DNA from: Batkoa obscura
Lineage: Eukaryota; Entomophthoromycota; Entomophthoromycetes; Entomophthorales; Batkoaceae
Assembly (NCBI GenBank): GCA_030770535.1
Contig: JASVEC010000008.1
Coordinates: 186,001-250,000, forward strand
DNA length: 64,000 bases
Reading direction: 5' to 3'
Below, piece after piece: positions 51,921 through 62,833 of the stretch (within the stretch, counting starts at the first letter, position 1; every line of letters begins with the position of its first letter). Below the pieces are notes generated by a model. It was not told the DNA's origin. It ran no database searches and saw only the letters and a list, made by a program, of their open reading frames with translations. The position numbers and the translations under genes were made by a program.

Positions 51921-53138
51921 ATGAACTTCTTTTTAATTAATTCTTTGCTAGCTATAACATGGATGGTTATGGTTACTGCACACGAAAACGTTATTGTTGG
52001 TTACTTTCCAGAATGGAGTGAGATTGATGTCTCAACTTTTGATTTCGGCAAATTAACTCACATAAATTATTCCTTTGGTAAATTTGATGAACAGAACTTG
52101 ATGCCATCCGTTGGAAACAGTGCTTTATTAGGCAGGGTGGTTGATGCTGCTCATAAATTCGATTGTAAGGTATTAGTTTCACTAGGTGGAGGATCTGGCA
52201 GTGCTTTTTTTTCTCCTATTATGGCTAATCCAACTACTCGCTCTAAATTTGCTAATAATGTACATCAATTTATGAATGATAATCGTTTAGATGGGATTGA
52301 TATCGATTGGGAATATCCAGGACAACCTATTGCTGAAGGAAATAAATATGATAAAGAAGATTCCAATAACTTTATACTATTTCTAAATGAGTTACGCGAC
52401 CTCATTGGTAACGAAAAGCTAATCACTATTGCTGTTGGTTCAACCATTTACGTAGGCCAAACTGATTTGAGTAAATATAGTCAAGTTTTAGATTTTATAA
52501 ATATTATGGCTTATGATATGAATTATTTCACTTCACCAAAAAGTGGACCAAACGGTGGCTTAGATTATGAAGAAGGCAAAGGAGCTCAGTCATCTGTTAA
52601 ATCAAGTGTAAAAGCTTGGAATGGAGCTGGTATTCCTAATGATAAATTGGTTATTGGACTACCATTTTACGGTATAATATCACAAGTTAAAGAAAATTTG
52701 GATGCATCTACTGGTATGTATGCTAACCGTGTTGAAGGCACTGGTGATGCTCTCACTTATGCTGATATTAACAAAAAAGCCTTAAGTTCAAGTACTGAAG
52801 CAGATATCTCTAAGGGATGGAAACGCTATTTTGATCGAATTACGCAAACACCATGGTTATTTAATGAACAAAGTAAAACTCTAATTTGTTATGACGATAT
52901 ACAATCTCTTGTAGTAAAATCACAATACGTTTTAAATAATGGCTTACGCGGTGTCATGATTTGGAGTTTAAATCAAGATTTCAATAACGAGTTATTAAAT
53001 TCTGTGCAAATTGTAAAAGACAGTAGTAAAATATTAACAGAAGAGAAAGTAAATACCTCTACCACTGTTACAAAAGCAGAGGAAATAAAAGGCAGAGTTC
53101 CTATTGAAATTGTAGATTTTGATACTAAACTCCGCTGA
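51921..53138 (+). CDS. Secreted GH18 chitinase
   Basis: Hydrolyses beta-1,4 N-acetylglucosamine polymers in the wall or outside the cell. Encodes 405 residues in one exon. A signal peptide covers about residues 1-21 (FFLINSLLAITWMVMVTAHE). The TIM-barrel strands are clear: VIVGYFPEWSEID, LTHINYSFGKF, VLVSLGGGSGSAFFSPIM, the catalytic DGIDIDWEYPG with proton donor Glu131, FINIMAYDMNYF, LVIGLPFYGI, LICYDDIQSLVVKSQYVLNN and GVMIWSLNQDF. The catalytic DxxDxDxE is complete. No chitin-binding module or GPI signal is seen; the C-terminal 40 residues are a Thr- and Lys-rich tail. It may act in wall remodelling or in digesting chitin from other organisms. Confidence 0.95.
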   Translation: MNFFLINSLLAITWMVMVTAHENVIVGYFPEWSEIDVSTFDFGKLTHINYSFGKFDEQNLMPSVGNSALLGRVVDAAHKFDCKVLVSLGGGSGSAFFSPIMANPTTRSKFANNVHQFMNDNRLDGIDIDWEYPGQPIAEGNKYDKEDSNNFILFLNELRDLIGNEKLITIAVGSTIYVGQTDLSKYSQVLDFINIMAYDMNYFTSPKSGPNGGLDYEEGKGAQSSVKSSVKAWNGAGIPNDKLVIGLPFYGIISQVKENLDASTGMYANRVEGTGDALTYADINKKALSSSTEADISKGWKRYFDRITQTPWLFNEQSKTLICYDDIQSLVVKSQYVLNNGLRGVMIWSLNQDFNNELLNSVQIVKDSSKILTEEKVNTSTTVTKAEEIKGRVPIEIVDFDTKLR

Positions 53139-53882
53139 AACTAATTAGGTTATTGATTTTTCTTTGATAGAAAAATTAATTTTACTTTAAAATTAAAATT
53201 AAAAATAAATTGTTTTACCATTTTATTGTTATTGGTCTTTTATTCATATTATTAGGTTTAACGTCTGATATGGTACCATTTGACTTATCAGCCCTAACAC
53301 TAGTATTATTTGTTGTAATACTTACGTTTCAATAACAATAAAAATACTAACATTAATCAGAACAGTAAATAAGGTCAGGCAAAAAGTAATATAAAAAGCG
53401 AATCAATCATAACTTTAACATGTCATGTTAAAAACTACAACTAGTTCCATTCTTTGCTATATTCAAAGATATAAGGTATCAAATAAATTTATTTAAGCAT
53501 TTAGAGAAATAAGCTATCTCAAGAATATCTTATCAGCGGGCTCTTTATCTATCAATGATTGTAAAAGCTTGTTATCCTTCTAGTTTACTCCAACGACTTT
53601 GATATAGTACTTTTTTATCCTGTTTATATAACTACTATTACATGAGTCAAGGCTACCGAATAATTATATCATTAACTAACTAAAATAAAGATTATACAAT
53701 AGAAAAATAGAACAGCAACTATATCAAAATGAAAATCCAGTTTTTACTTTTTTAGATATTTCCTTAAGTCTTGTGGATATCTTTTAATATTAAAAGATCA
53801 TTTTCTTTAAACCTTTTATTCATGTATTTTGCGATGGGTAATTGAATAAAGAAGTGACTAACATGTCAACATCAAGACATGC
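53139..53882. other. Intergenic, chitinase and P450 3' flanks
   Basis: Convergent gene ends. AT-rich and with no frame worth reporting. Confidence 0.4.
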
Positions 53883-55461
53883 TTAAATTTTGGCAAAGTT
53901 GACTTTCGAATTTTTAGGGCTAAATAAGCCTAATATTGGTAACTTAGAGCAATCTCTATGCTTTGAATTTTCTGGCAGAGCAATCTTATATTTCAACAAT
54001 AAAGAGATCAAGAATACCTTTTGTTCCAATATAAAAAATTGATCTCCCAAACATATACTAGACCCATAACCGAATGTAATTACTATATTCACCAATTTTC
54101 TGTTGATTTTAGTTTCCTTGTTTTCAACCATCAGAAAGCGCTCGGGTTGGAGCTCATCAGGGTTATTGAATAAATTTGGATCCTTCATTTTTAAACCAGC
54201 ATGTATTATATTATGGATTGAGCAGGTTTTAATACCAGGTTATTTTAAAAAGTAACAGTTTTACTCATTCTATGGTTGATCGTAGGAATCACCAGTGTAA
54301 ATCTTAATGTTTTATAGACCACTGCGTTCAAGCAAACTATTTCATTCAAGACGTTTTGGGTCGAGTTTAAGTCTTTTAATGCCATTTTCTCTCCCAAATA
54401 CGCCCTTGATTTCATGTCTCAATTTCTCTTGAATTTCCTATTCAACAGTTAATATTATGGTTATTCATTTATGGAAAAAATCACTGGATATCTTGCTAGA
54501 TGTTGTAGAGCTGAAGTTAATGTATGAATAGTCGTATCGTGGCCTTTGATAAGAAATGCAATGACATTATTCTAAAGCCAAAACAAAAATAAGCATGAAT
54601 CAGAAAAATTAATAATAGAATTGTAATAACTAATTCATCGGTTAGTTCTTCTGCTTCATTATCAGAAGACTGTATCATTGATGATAGCATATTGGAGCCT
54701 TTTTCATTTCCATTCAATGAACTTCAATTTTTTCTTTCAATATCAATCATTCCTTTTATTAAAGTATGGAATTTAATTGAGTTATTGTATAACTTCATCC
54801 TTGATGGAAAAGGAAAGTAATCTAAAAAAGGAAGTATAATAAATAGTGGGCTCAACATCCCATCCATAAGGTCGCTATATAAGAAAGCCATCTCGTTATC
54901 TTGGTTATTGACTGTATCGAAGTCAGTATCAGTAATAGCCGAACCTAAGCTATCCGAGGTGACTGCTTTAAAAATATCCAGCAACTCAATCTCCTGGTCA
55001 ATATTACTTTGAATCTTTTTATACATCTTTTTCGCAACGTTTAAAAAAATCTTAATATCCCGGCCTTTTTTAAACGCTGGATTAATAACTTTTTTATGTG
55101 ATTTCCGTTCTTTCTTACCTACTTCAACAATATTATTTCTGAATAAACCAAAATCATTTAATACTTCATTTTGTTCTATTTTAACATAAGCGTCATCATC
55201 GAACAAGATCTTTTTAGTAATTTCAGTATCTTTTACTATAATAAACCACTTTCCTAAAAACAAAGTGATTAATTGATTTTTAGAGAACGATGGTATCATC
55301 AAAAGCCTATCTCGTACTGAGCCATAGGTACCAATGGTTATATGGTAAAGCATTGTAAACGTGTTTACACTAAGAAGATGGGTTATATTTCCATTAGGTT
55401 GGAGTTTGAAACAAAAGTAGACAAGTAAGGGTATACAAATTAGCAGTATATATAAAATCAT
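53883..55461 (-). pseudogene. Decayed cytochrome P450
   Basis: The N-terminus has a membrane anchor (MILYILLICIPLLVYFCFKL) and 245 residues of P450-like sequence, ending IKGMIDIERKN. The reading frame then meets TGA (54723-54725), though the same frame continues SSLNGNEKGSNMLSSMIQSS as expected of a P450. After an intron the I-helix region reads NNVIAFLIKGHDTTIHTL, where small residues are usual at the Lys. The K-helix reads VYKTLRFTLVIPTINHRM, so the Glu of ExxR is Lys, and this segment is one frame off from the preceding EIQEKLRHEIKGVFG. The heme loop FGYGSSICLGDQF is intact with its Cys. At least one stop, one frame break and two altered key residues mark it as a pseudogene. Confidence 0.78.
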
Positions 55462-57674
55462 ATTTGGCTCATTTTCGACATTATTTCCTTTCTTTTTATA
55501 CCTATGAAGTTATAAAAACCCTACAAACTTTATTATCACATTGTACATTTTTTAATAAAGCTTGAATCTGTGTTGCCCCACTAAACCAATCACGTTCATT
55601 TAAAATTACTGCTATTGATTCTGGTACAACTTGATTTTTTTAATATGTCAAAATTCGCTTGACAGCTAATATGGGAAGCTACATTCTTGTGCTGCTAATG
55701 AATAAATGAGCTTGTATATTCGGTTGTATGTGCAGATATCTAGAAATTATTTTATTTTAGTGAAAGTTTGATACAAAAATATCAGTTTTATTAAATGATT
55801 TTGTTTTTGTAACACAAAAAAGTAAGTTTATCCTGGTAGCTTTAGTTGAAAAATAATAGAATAGAATACTTCAAGAGCTTTGGCTATATTTGGTCCAATA
55901 TATCGATATATAGTTGATTAGATGTAATTATTTAATCATATTACAATATTTAGAAAGCTGTCAAGAAAGATGTTATGCTGATTGAAAACTAAAATTACCT
56001 TTTCAATAGATTAATTTTTTTCAAACAATTATCGTGTTAAGTGGAGTTTTTTGTAATAAATTGTTTTAACTTAAGATATAACAACAAAGCATTGCTAATG
56101 TAAGCTTGGATAGCATAATTAAATTTTTTGCAGATTTTTTAGCTGTATTGGAATTATCTTGTTTATCTTAATTACAAATAGGCCTAAAGCTAAGAAAAAT
56201 AGTTAATATTTATGATAAATTTTTAACAAATAAAATATTATATTCAATAACATAATTAATACTAGTAGAGATAATTAAGTAAAGCGGTGTAAACTATTTT
56301 CAAATTAATACACCAGTAATATATAGAATGTTAAGGCAGCGAGTAGAATATATGGTACTTCTGTTACAAAAATATAACCTTAAAATAGAGATGAATGGTA
56401 GAAATTATAGTAGATGATGATAGCGCTTTGAAAAAAATGGTTATTTTAGTTTATATAAAATAAATGAATAAGAAACAGAGTTCAAAATAAAATTGTATAT
56501 AATTATAAGTATATTGATAAACTATACTAAATTATATTTATTAATTTTAAAATCAGACTATTAATAACTTGATGTTTCAACAAAAAACAAGAATTTACTT
56601 GAGGACTTCAAAGTTGTGAATAATTAATTTAACTTAAATCGAGTTTTTGAAATGACTATACGCATTTATAAATATTTATAAATAGAATTTTTAATATATG
56701 AAATAATGTTTAAAATAGTCATATTGGTAATGTCCTTTAATATGAAACTATTTTTGAACTCACCTAGAATAAAAGATGTCAAATATGAAAGATTCCAAAT
56801 ACTGTTTGAAGAATATTCATAACGATTGATAGTAAACAATGGTATTTAGTGTTAGTCTGTGTAGTAATTTAATATAATTTGACTAATTTAGATTCGAAAT
56901 TTACATTCAAAAGGGTAATACTTTAATTAAAATCATAAACAAATAATAAAGCATGAAAATAAGTTAAAGAGGCAGTACGGATATTTTAGCTACACTCAAA
57001 TATAAATATTTAATTAAAGTACACAAATTTCTCGATAATATTCCTTATATAACTTTATGATTAATCTTAGTAGCACAAAGGCGGAATAGTCACAAATTTT
57101 ATTATAATAATTTATTAAGGATTTAATCACATTATCTAGCTACAAAGCAATCTTTTAAATATCTATGCAATGCGCGCAAATCAAAATGGCATTATGGTTA
57201 GTATCTTTTAAATATTTTACATAACTTTAATCAATATTTTAATATAAGAAAATGGTCATTGAATCCAAAAATGCAATTACTTTACATTAAAAATATACCA
57301 ATATCATTTTATTACCATTGGTAGCATACTAAAAGAACCTATTTTCTTATTTATTGCTTATCAATTGTTTATAGTTTTATTCAATAATAATGCAATTTAA
57401 AATTTGCACAATCTGAAACAATTCTAGAGATAAATGTGTGATATGAAATTACTTAAGAAGCGAGAGGAATAATTAAGGATCTAACCATAACTTCAAAAGT
57501 ACCCAAACTTAAGGAAATTTTGGCTAATTTAAGTTAAAATAGATGATGATTTGTTGAAATAAATGATAAGTCGAATTGGTTGGTTAAGTTATCAAATTGG
57601 TCATAAAAATATAAATTATAACTTTCATTACCTTTTTATTTCTCTTTGTATTTTTTATAATCACTTTAATTTAT
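55462..57674. other. Gene-free stretch upstream of the bHLH gene
   Basis: About 2.2 kb, AT-rich, with only short frames. No repeat family from elsewhere in the window is recognised here. Confidence 0.45.
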
Positions 57675-58220
57675 ATGCACTACTGTAGCCATAGCAAGGA
57701 CTATCAATTTCACTTTGAATTGTTTGATAACAAAAATAATGCTGAGGCATGTGGATGTACAGAAAATGAAGGGGCTGAGGAGCATGTACATAAAGATGGG
57801 GAAATATGCCGCTGGAAGGGTTATTATCCAATAGATGATTGTCTTAGGCTATATTGTCCAAAAGGCGAAGAAAGCAGTGGGAAAAAAGATGAAAGTGCCC
57901 ACGGGGAAGATTGTCATGGAGAAGCACAGCATAACTGTAATAAATATTGTCTCCATGGAGTTAATGTTCTAAACAAAGAGAATCTCGATATCAGTGATAT
58001 CAAAGCCAAAATAAAAAATCGCAAAGAATCTCACAGTAAAGTAGAAAGAAGAAGGAGACTTCAAATCAATAATTCAATCGAAGAAATGGAAAAGTTATTA
58101 CCTTCTAGCTATATCAACCCTAGCGCAAGAAACTCAAAAGGATTGATCTTATACAAAACTTTAGCCTATTTGAAAGATCTTCAAACAGAGAATGAGCTCC
58201 TAAAGTCGAAATCAAGTTGA
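57675..58220 (+). CDS. bHLH transcription factor with Cys/His-rich N-terminus
   Basis: Encodes 181 residues without introns. Residues about 115-178 are a basic helix-loop-helix: basic region RKESHSKVERRRRLQINNSI with the His, Glu and Arg that read E-box DNA, loop at LPSSYINPSARNSKG, helix 2 LILYKTLAYLKDLQTENELL. The N-terminal 110 residues are unusual. They hold many Cys and His in pairs (ACGCTENEGAEEHVHKDGEI, then DDCLRLYCPKG and EDCHGEAQHNCNKYCLHG), which suggests metal binding, but the spacing matches no zinc finger I know. The ATG is preceded by a pyrimidine-rich leader. Likely a nuclear DNA-binding dimer; metal or redox sensing is speculation. Confidence 0.83.
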   Translation: MHYCSHSKDYQFHFELFDNKNNAEACGCTENEGAEEHVHKDGEICRWKGYYPIDDCLRLYCPKGEESSGKKDESAHGEDCHGEAQHNCNKYCLHGVNVLNKENLDISDIKAKIKNRKESHSKVERRRRLQINNSIEEMEKLLPSSYINPSARNSKGLILYKTLAYLKDLQTENELLKSKSS

Positions 58221-58597
58221 TTCTATAAAGGGCAGCTTTGCAAAGTATAACATAATATTAATAAATTATTCTATTTGATATTTGAAATAAAATAAACTTT
58301 TTTGCATTAATTTAATCAATAAACATTTTGTTTGAATACAAAAGACTGATAATACACTTTATCCATTTGGAGCGACTAAATAAACTTTAAGTATATACTA
58401 AACTTTTATAATTTAATTTCAAAGAACGAAGTATCTATACTGTTGGATCCTCTTTATGCTTTAAACTAAAACTATTTAGATTCTTGAAATTTACCCATTT
58501 TATTATATAATTTGAGTGGTTTTTGTTAAGCACAGTTTTTATCATAAAAATCCAATGAATATAAAGTTGTTGGTTTTGAAATCGCAATGCATCACTT
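58221..58597. other. bHLH gene 3' flank
   Basis: AT-rich, with AATAAA-type strings soon after the stop. No gene. Confidence 0.4.
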
Positions 58598-58764
58598 TAC
58601 AGCCGCTGCAACTCTATTGTAACCTAATTAACCGTTGATTTAAAAATAAAACTTTGCTAAAATTGTGCAAAAACGTGAGGTTAAGTATTAAAAAAACCAA
58701 ACAAATAAATAATGGCTCTAAAAACTGCCGCAATTTAGGTCACAATGGGGTCGCAGCAGCTATA
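58598..58764. repeat. TIR element family B, copy 2
   Basis: Left TACAGCCGCTGCAACTCTAT and right, inverted, TATAGCTGCTGCGACCCCAT are terminal inverted repeats of about 30 bp bounded by TA. The interior shares AAACAAATAAATAATGGCTC with copy 1 at 14234, in reverse orientation. Non-coding. Confidence 0.75.
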
Positions 58765-59110
58765 ATGGCGAAATCCAGACCAATTATTTATCTAAAAGCC
58801 TCTACCAAGTAAAGTAAGCTTGCCTTCACTCAAAGGCATTCCAACGCCAAAACATGTTTGCAATAATAATGATAATAAAACTTAGTATATTAAAGTATAT
58901 TAAAAATTCAGCTTCAGTTATATTGTAGAGCGATAGAATTTAGATTTTAATATAACTAATATGCTCAACTTTCAGGTATTGTTATATAAAATTAATTTCT
59001 ATACTTTAAAATTTTAAATAGATGGAGAAATCAAAAGTAATACAAAATGATCTATTTAAATCCTACTTCCTTTGAGGACATTCACCTCTACAGAAAGATG
59101 ATTATTTTTG
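58765..59110. other. Short intergenic region
   Basis: About 345 bases, 3' side of the first small secreted protein gene. No features beyond AT-rich sequence. Confidence 0.35.
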
Positions 59111-59407
59111 CTAGCAGCATCCTTTTAAACAATTATCACCCCAGGAGCAGAAAAACTCCATTTCATTAAAGTGGATTAAATTTTCACCTTTATAAGTGTC
59201 ATCACAGCACTTCTTGGTGACATCTTTTGGAATTTCATTATCTTTTTCAAGACAGAAGGATTTATCGCCAACTACTTTGCTATGGACAAGCTTGCCTACA
59301 CTTTCGACTTCCTTCACAATGAGGTCAATGAATCTGGACTTGTTATTAGTTACGAAACTGGAAGATGTTAATGAGACTGAAGCTAATGCAACGATAGAGA
59401 GTTTCAT
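59111..59407 (-). pseudogene. Small secreted Cys-rich protein, copy 1, shortened
   Basis: Encodes 98 residues starting with a signal peptide (MKLSIVALASVSLTSSSFVT). The mature part keeps KKCCDDTYKGENLIHFNEME, FFCSWGDN and LKGCC, aligned with the whole copy at 60839. The homologous tail with the last two cysteines is still recognisable downstream but is no longer part of the frame, so the gene looks C-terminally broken. A six-cysteine protein could still be made. Function unknown. Confidence 0.6.
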
Positions 59408-59740
59408 GTTATTAATACATTTATTCCAAAATGTAAATTAACTGAACTTAAAGAAACTTTCTATTAAGAAATCTCTTTTTCTTTATGTTAAGTATTACTA
59501 TCAGATTGTTGGAATAGTATCCTATTACGAATAATCTTGATGTCGTGCCTCCATCAATATTAGAATATTTGCTTAACTTCCAATCCATTATCACATTGAT
59601 GGATAAAGCTTTAAGTATTTTAAATGTATTAGAGTTCTTGCAAGAAAAAAATGTATATAATGTTTTACTTCAGCATCTTCACGAAGCTAATATATGTCAA
59701 GATTACAGTCACAATAAACAAAATGTTCTAAAAATATATA
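59408..59740. other. Intergenic within the secreted-protein cluster
   Basis: Upstream region of copy 1. No supported gene; a plus-strand frame here runs into the MITE and is rejected. Confidence 0.35.
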
Positions 59741-59834
59741 TGGGGGTACCTTTTTTGGTTCTATCACTTTTTCTATTTTTTAGGCACTATAGAATGAAAA
59801 AAATGGCGAATTTCTTAAACAGAAAGAGATATCA
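59741..59834 (+). repeat. MITE family A, copy 10 (decayed)
   Basis: Left tip TGGGGGTACCTTTTTTGGTT and the internal strings TATCACTTTTTCTATTTTTTA and ATTTCTTAAACAGAAA follow family order. The core AGCGCTATTTGAG and the right tip have decayed. Confidence 0.65.
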
Positions 59835-59940
59835 CTGTTTACTAAAAAAAATCGAAACTAAGGTAAAGTTGTTTATTTAAAATTTTCATTGAGCACATTC
59901 ACTTTTACAGAATAATAAGTTATTTTTTTCTCAATTTCTC

Positions 59941-60228
59941 TTTAAACGGTCATCATCCCAAGAGCAGAAAACTTCAATCCATTAAAATGGATCAAATTTT
60001 CACCTTTGTAAGTATTGCTACAATTTTTTTGGTAAAATCCCTTGCTATTTTATTGTCACTTCCAAAGCAGTAAGATCTATCAGTATCTATTTTACCATGA
60101 GTAAGTTTGCTACTTTCTATGGCTACATTGGGAAGGTCTTGAATAAATTTCACAACGTTTTTAGTTATAAAACGTGAGGATGTTAATAAAGCTAAAGCTA
60201 AAGCTAATAAAAGGACAGAGAATTCCAT
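59941..60228 (-). pseudogene. Small secreted Cys-rich protein, copy 2, broken
   Basis: The start MEFSVLLLALALALLTSSRF is a signal peptide, followed by DRSYCFGSDNKIARDFTKK aligned with the other two copies. The rest of the family sequence can be recognised downstream but not in one frame, with about two or three breaks. A fossil member of the tandem family. Confidence 0.65.
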
Positions 60229-60838
60229 ATCATTATTAACTTATGTCAATTACTGAGAGTATTAAAATGGTTGTAAAAATTGTAAATAACCAATAGGATG
60301 GCTTAAAGATTGTTTATATAGTATTTCTTATTAACTTCTTAAGTTTCAAATAGCAACAGATTAAAATAATATAGAATTTAGCATTATCTCCAACAATTGT
60401 TACTATGTAAAATATTTCAAGTTTAAATTAAAAATCATATTACGTTCAGCTTATATACTATTTTAGTAGTAAAATATCCAAATAACAGTTATTAATAGCC
60501 TCATAAAACAAATGACACTATCTTTATTCCACGAGGAAATTATTTCAATACATCAAAGTCATGTGTTAGAAATACTCTTTAAGACCATAATCGGAATATA
60601 AAAATTATCATCAAAATTTGACTGTAGTGTTGTGATTTTTATAAACAGCGTTTTACATAATTAAATACCCAACTATTAATGTATTTGTAGATATATACTT
60701 GCATTTAATTTAAATATGTTGTAGATTTCTAAAGCGGGTTAGTATTTTATATATCAAATATTTAATGAAAATTCTTTTAATGGCTTTCTATATTTTTTAG
60801 GTGTACAAAACATAATAATAAATAAGCAAAAGCGTTTA
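60229..60838. other. Intergenic within the secreted-protein cluster
   Basis: About 600 bases with no gene. Upstream of copy 2 and downstream of copy 3. Confidence 0.35.
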
Positions 60839-61186
60839 TTAAAACTTTGTGCCTTTACATTCGCCTTTACAGAAAGATAGCTTATTTTCTTCACAGCATC
60901 CTTTCAAGCGATCATCACCAAAAGAACAGAAGAATTCTAACTCGTTGAAATGAATGAGGTTCTCACCTTTATAAACGTCGTTACAGCATTTTTTAGTCAT
61001 ATCTCTTGATATCTTATTGTCACCATCAACGCAGTAGGATCTATCAGCAACTACTCTATCATGAATGAAACCACCTATTCCTTTAACTCCCTCCATAATA
61101 GTCTCAATAAATCGTGGTGAGTTATTAGTTACAAAACTGGAGGAGACTAATGGGGCCAAAGCTAACACAACAACGAAGACTTTCAT
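60839..61186 (-). CDS. Small secreted cysteine-rich protein, intact copy
   Basis: Encodes 115 residues. The signal peptide is MKVFVVVLALAPLVSSSF with likely cleavage after it. The mature part of about 95 residues has eight cysteines in the order C, CC, C, CC, C, C: DRSYCVDGDN, TKKCCNDVYKGENLIHFNEL, EFFCSFGDD, LKGCCEENKLSFCKGEC. Eight cysteines could form four disulfides, as in many secreted fungal proteins. The double-Cys pattern is not that of hydrophobins (C, CC, C, C, CC, C). Two broken paralogues lie next to it on the same strand at about 0.95-kb spacing. No known family is recognised; a role outside the cell or at the wall is likely. Confidence 0.82.
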   Translation of the reverse strand: MKVFVVVLALAPLVSSSFVTNNSPRFIETIMEGVKGIGGFIHDRVVADRSYCVDGDNKISRDMTKKCCNDVYKGENLIHFNELEFFCSFGDDRLKGCCEENKLSFCKGECKGTKF

Positions 61187-61619
61187 TTTATCAATATCAA
61201 ATTAATTAAATTATTAAGGAATATGAGTATTAGTTTAAAAGTTTAATACAGTTAAAATAATAGTCTTGAAGCTTTTTATATACTATTTTTCATTATTAGG
61301 TTCTTAATTTTTAATTAACAATTTGTTAAAATGACATAAAATAACTATTATCTTTGAACAATATTACATAATTCCACTTTGAAGTTAGTTCTATGTTAGC
61401 AATTTAAGCTCAAAAAGGCTCATAGAACAATTTTTTACTCCTTAATAAATTCATTTTTAAAATTGTTGCTAAATGAAACACTTCACATTTCATATTATAA
61501 TATATTGCAATTCAACTATATAAATATCCACATTAGATTGGCTAAATAACCGTTCATTATTGCTAAAGAAGTTTAAAGTTTGGCTTGAGATGAAAAGTAA
61601 TTTAATACGCAAAACTACA
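61187..61619. other. Upstream of the intact secreted-protein gene
   Basis: Promoter side of copy 3, with a CTTTTTATATAC string at about 61272. No gene. Confidence 0.4.
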
Positions 61620-61720
61620 TGGGGGGTGTTTTTTTGGCTTCATCACTTTTTCCATCTTTTAAGCGCTATTTGAGCGGAAAAATTGGTAGTAAAATTCTTA
61701 AACACAAAAATACATCCCCA
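61620..61720 (+). repeat. MITE family A, copy 11
   Basis: Begins TGGGGGGTGTTTTTTTGGCT and ends CAAAAATACATCCCCA with core TTTTAAGCGCTATTTGAGCGG. Near consensus, so one of the youngest copies. It lies about 430 bp upstream of the intact secreted-protein gene. Confidence 0.88.
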
Positions 61721-62833
61721 TATATTAGGAATATCTCTTTTACTTTTAAGTTGATTAATTTTTATTTTGAAAAATAAAAAAAACCTTTATTTAAGAAAAA
61801 TGATATAGCTATTATCATTATTGATGTTATTATTATTCAAATGTCTAATTTAATTTGATAAAATATGAATACTTAGTTTTTATCGAATATATTATAGTTC
61901 TTAAAAAGTAATTTATACATATAGGTGAATCTAAAAATCTACATCAAAGTATAAAGATATTTAAATGATTAAAAACAAACTATTGAATATTATGTATATA
62001 GTAACTTGTAGAAAAAATGAACTATTTAATAAAAAAATGAATAGGGAAAACAAGTGCTGGGATAAAAATTCCTTTTGATGAAGGATCAAGATCAATCCTT
62101 TGATATAAAAATCCCCAATAAAACTTTTAAACGTAAATAACAAAAAAATTAAATAAGTACAAAGCAGTTGCAAATTAGTTATAATAATAATAAATTAAAT
62201 TGAAAATTTCTAACATCCATTATGTTATGAAACACTTAAAATACTTGTGCTCTAAGAACTACTTAAGCTACTTTTTAATTTGATTTGAATTTTTTTGATT
62301 AGAATTTGTTTTGCTATGTTTAAGTTTAAATGCGCCCTAGATAACTGTTCATTCAAGAGTAATATTTTAGACATAAATTTAACTAAAGTACTAGAGATTC
62401 GGTTTAAAGAAAACTAATTAAACAAATACTTGAAGAATATTTCCAAAACCTGCACATTTGACTTAACAAATATATGAAAATCAAAATAGTTCAATCATGA
62501 TTATTGAATATTTTTTTACTTGCATATTCATTTTTCCTATCAAAAAGTGAGCTATAACATCAAGAATAGGCTCTATCTTAAATAATTAAAGTTTGAATAG
62601 ATTTAAACCCAGTAATCTTTAATATTTAATTGTTACAATAAAACTAGTAGTTTAATCAATATAATATTTGTCAGAAAAAACAAATATAATGCTCAAAGAC
62701 ATCAATTGATAAGCATTAAAATATACGTGACGTAAGCGATTATAATAAAGTGATGAGAAATTAAATATTGACTTTTATTCTTTTAAATATTGAGTTTAAT
62801 TAAATATTCTAATATCAAAGTAACTTAATAATA
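61721..62833. other. Gene-free stretch before the GST gene
   Basis: About 1.1 kb, AT-rich. No supported frame on either strand; includes the GST promoter. Confidence 0.4.

Noticed and set aside
59545-59880. 111-codon plus-strand frame in the secreted-protein cluster
   Set aside because: Its second half is a decayed MITE and the first half has no family resemblance.
60839-61186. Hydrophobin identity for the small secreted protein
   Set aside because: The order of cysteines (C, CC, C, CC, C, C) does not fit the hydrophobin pattern and the sequence is too charged.
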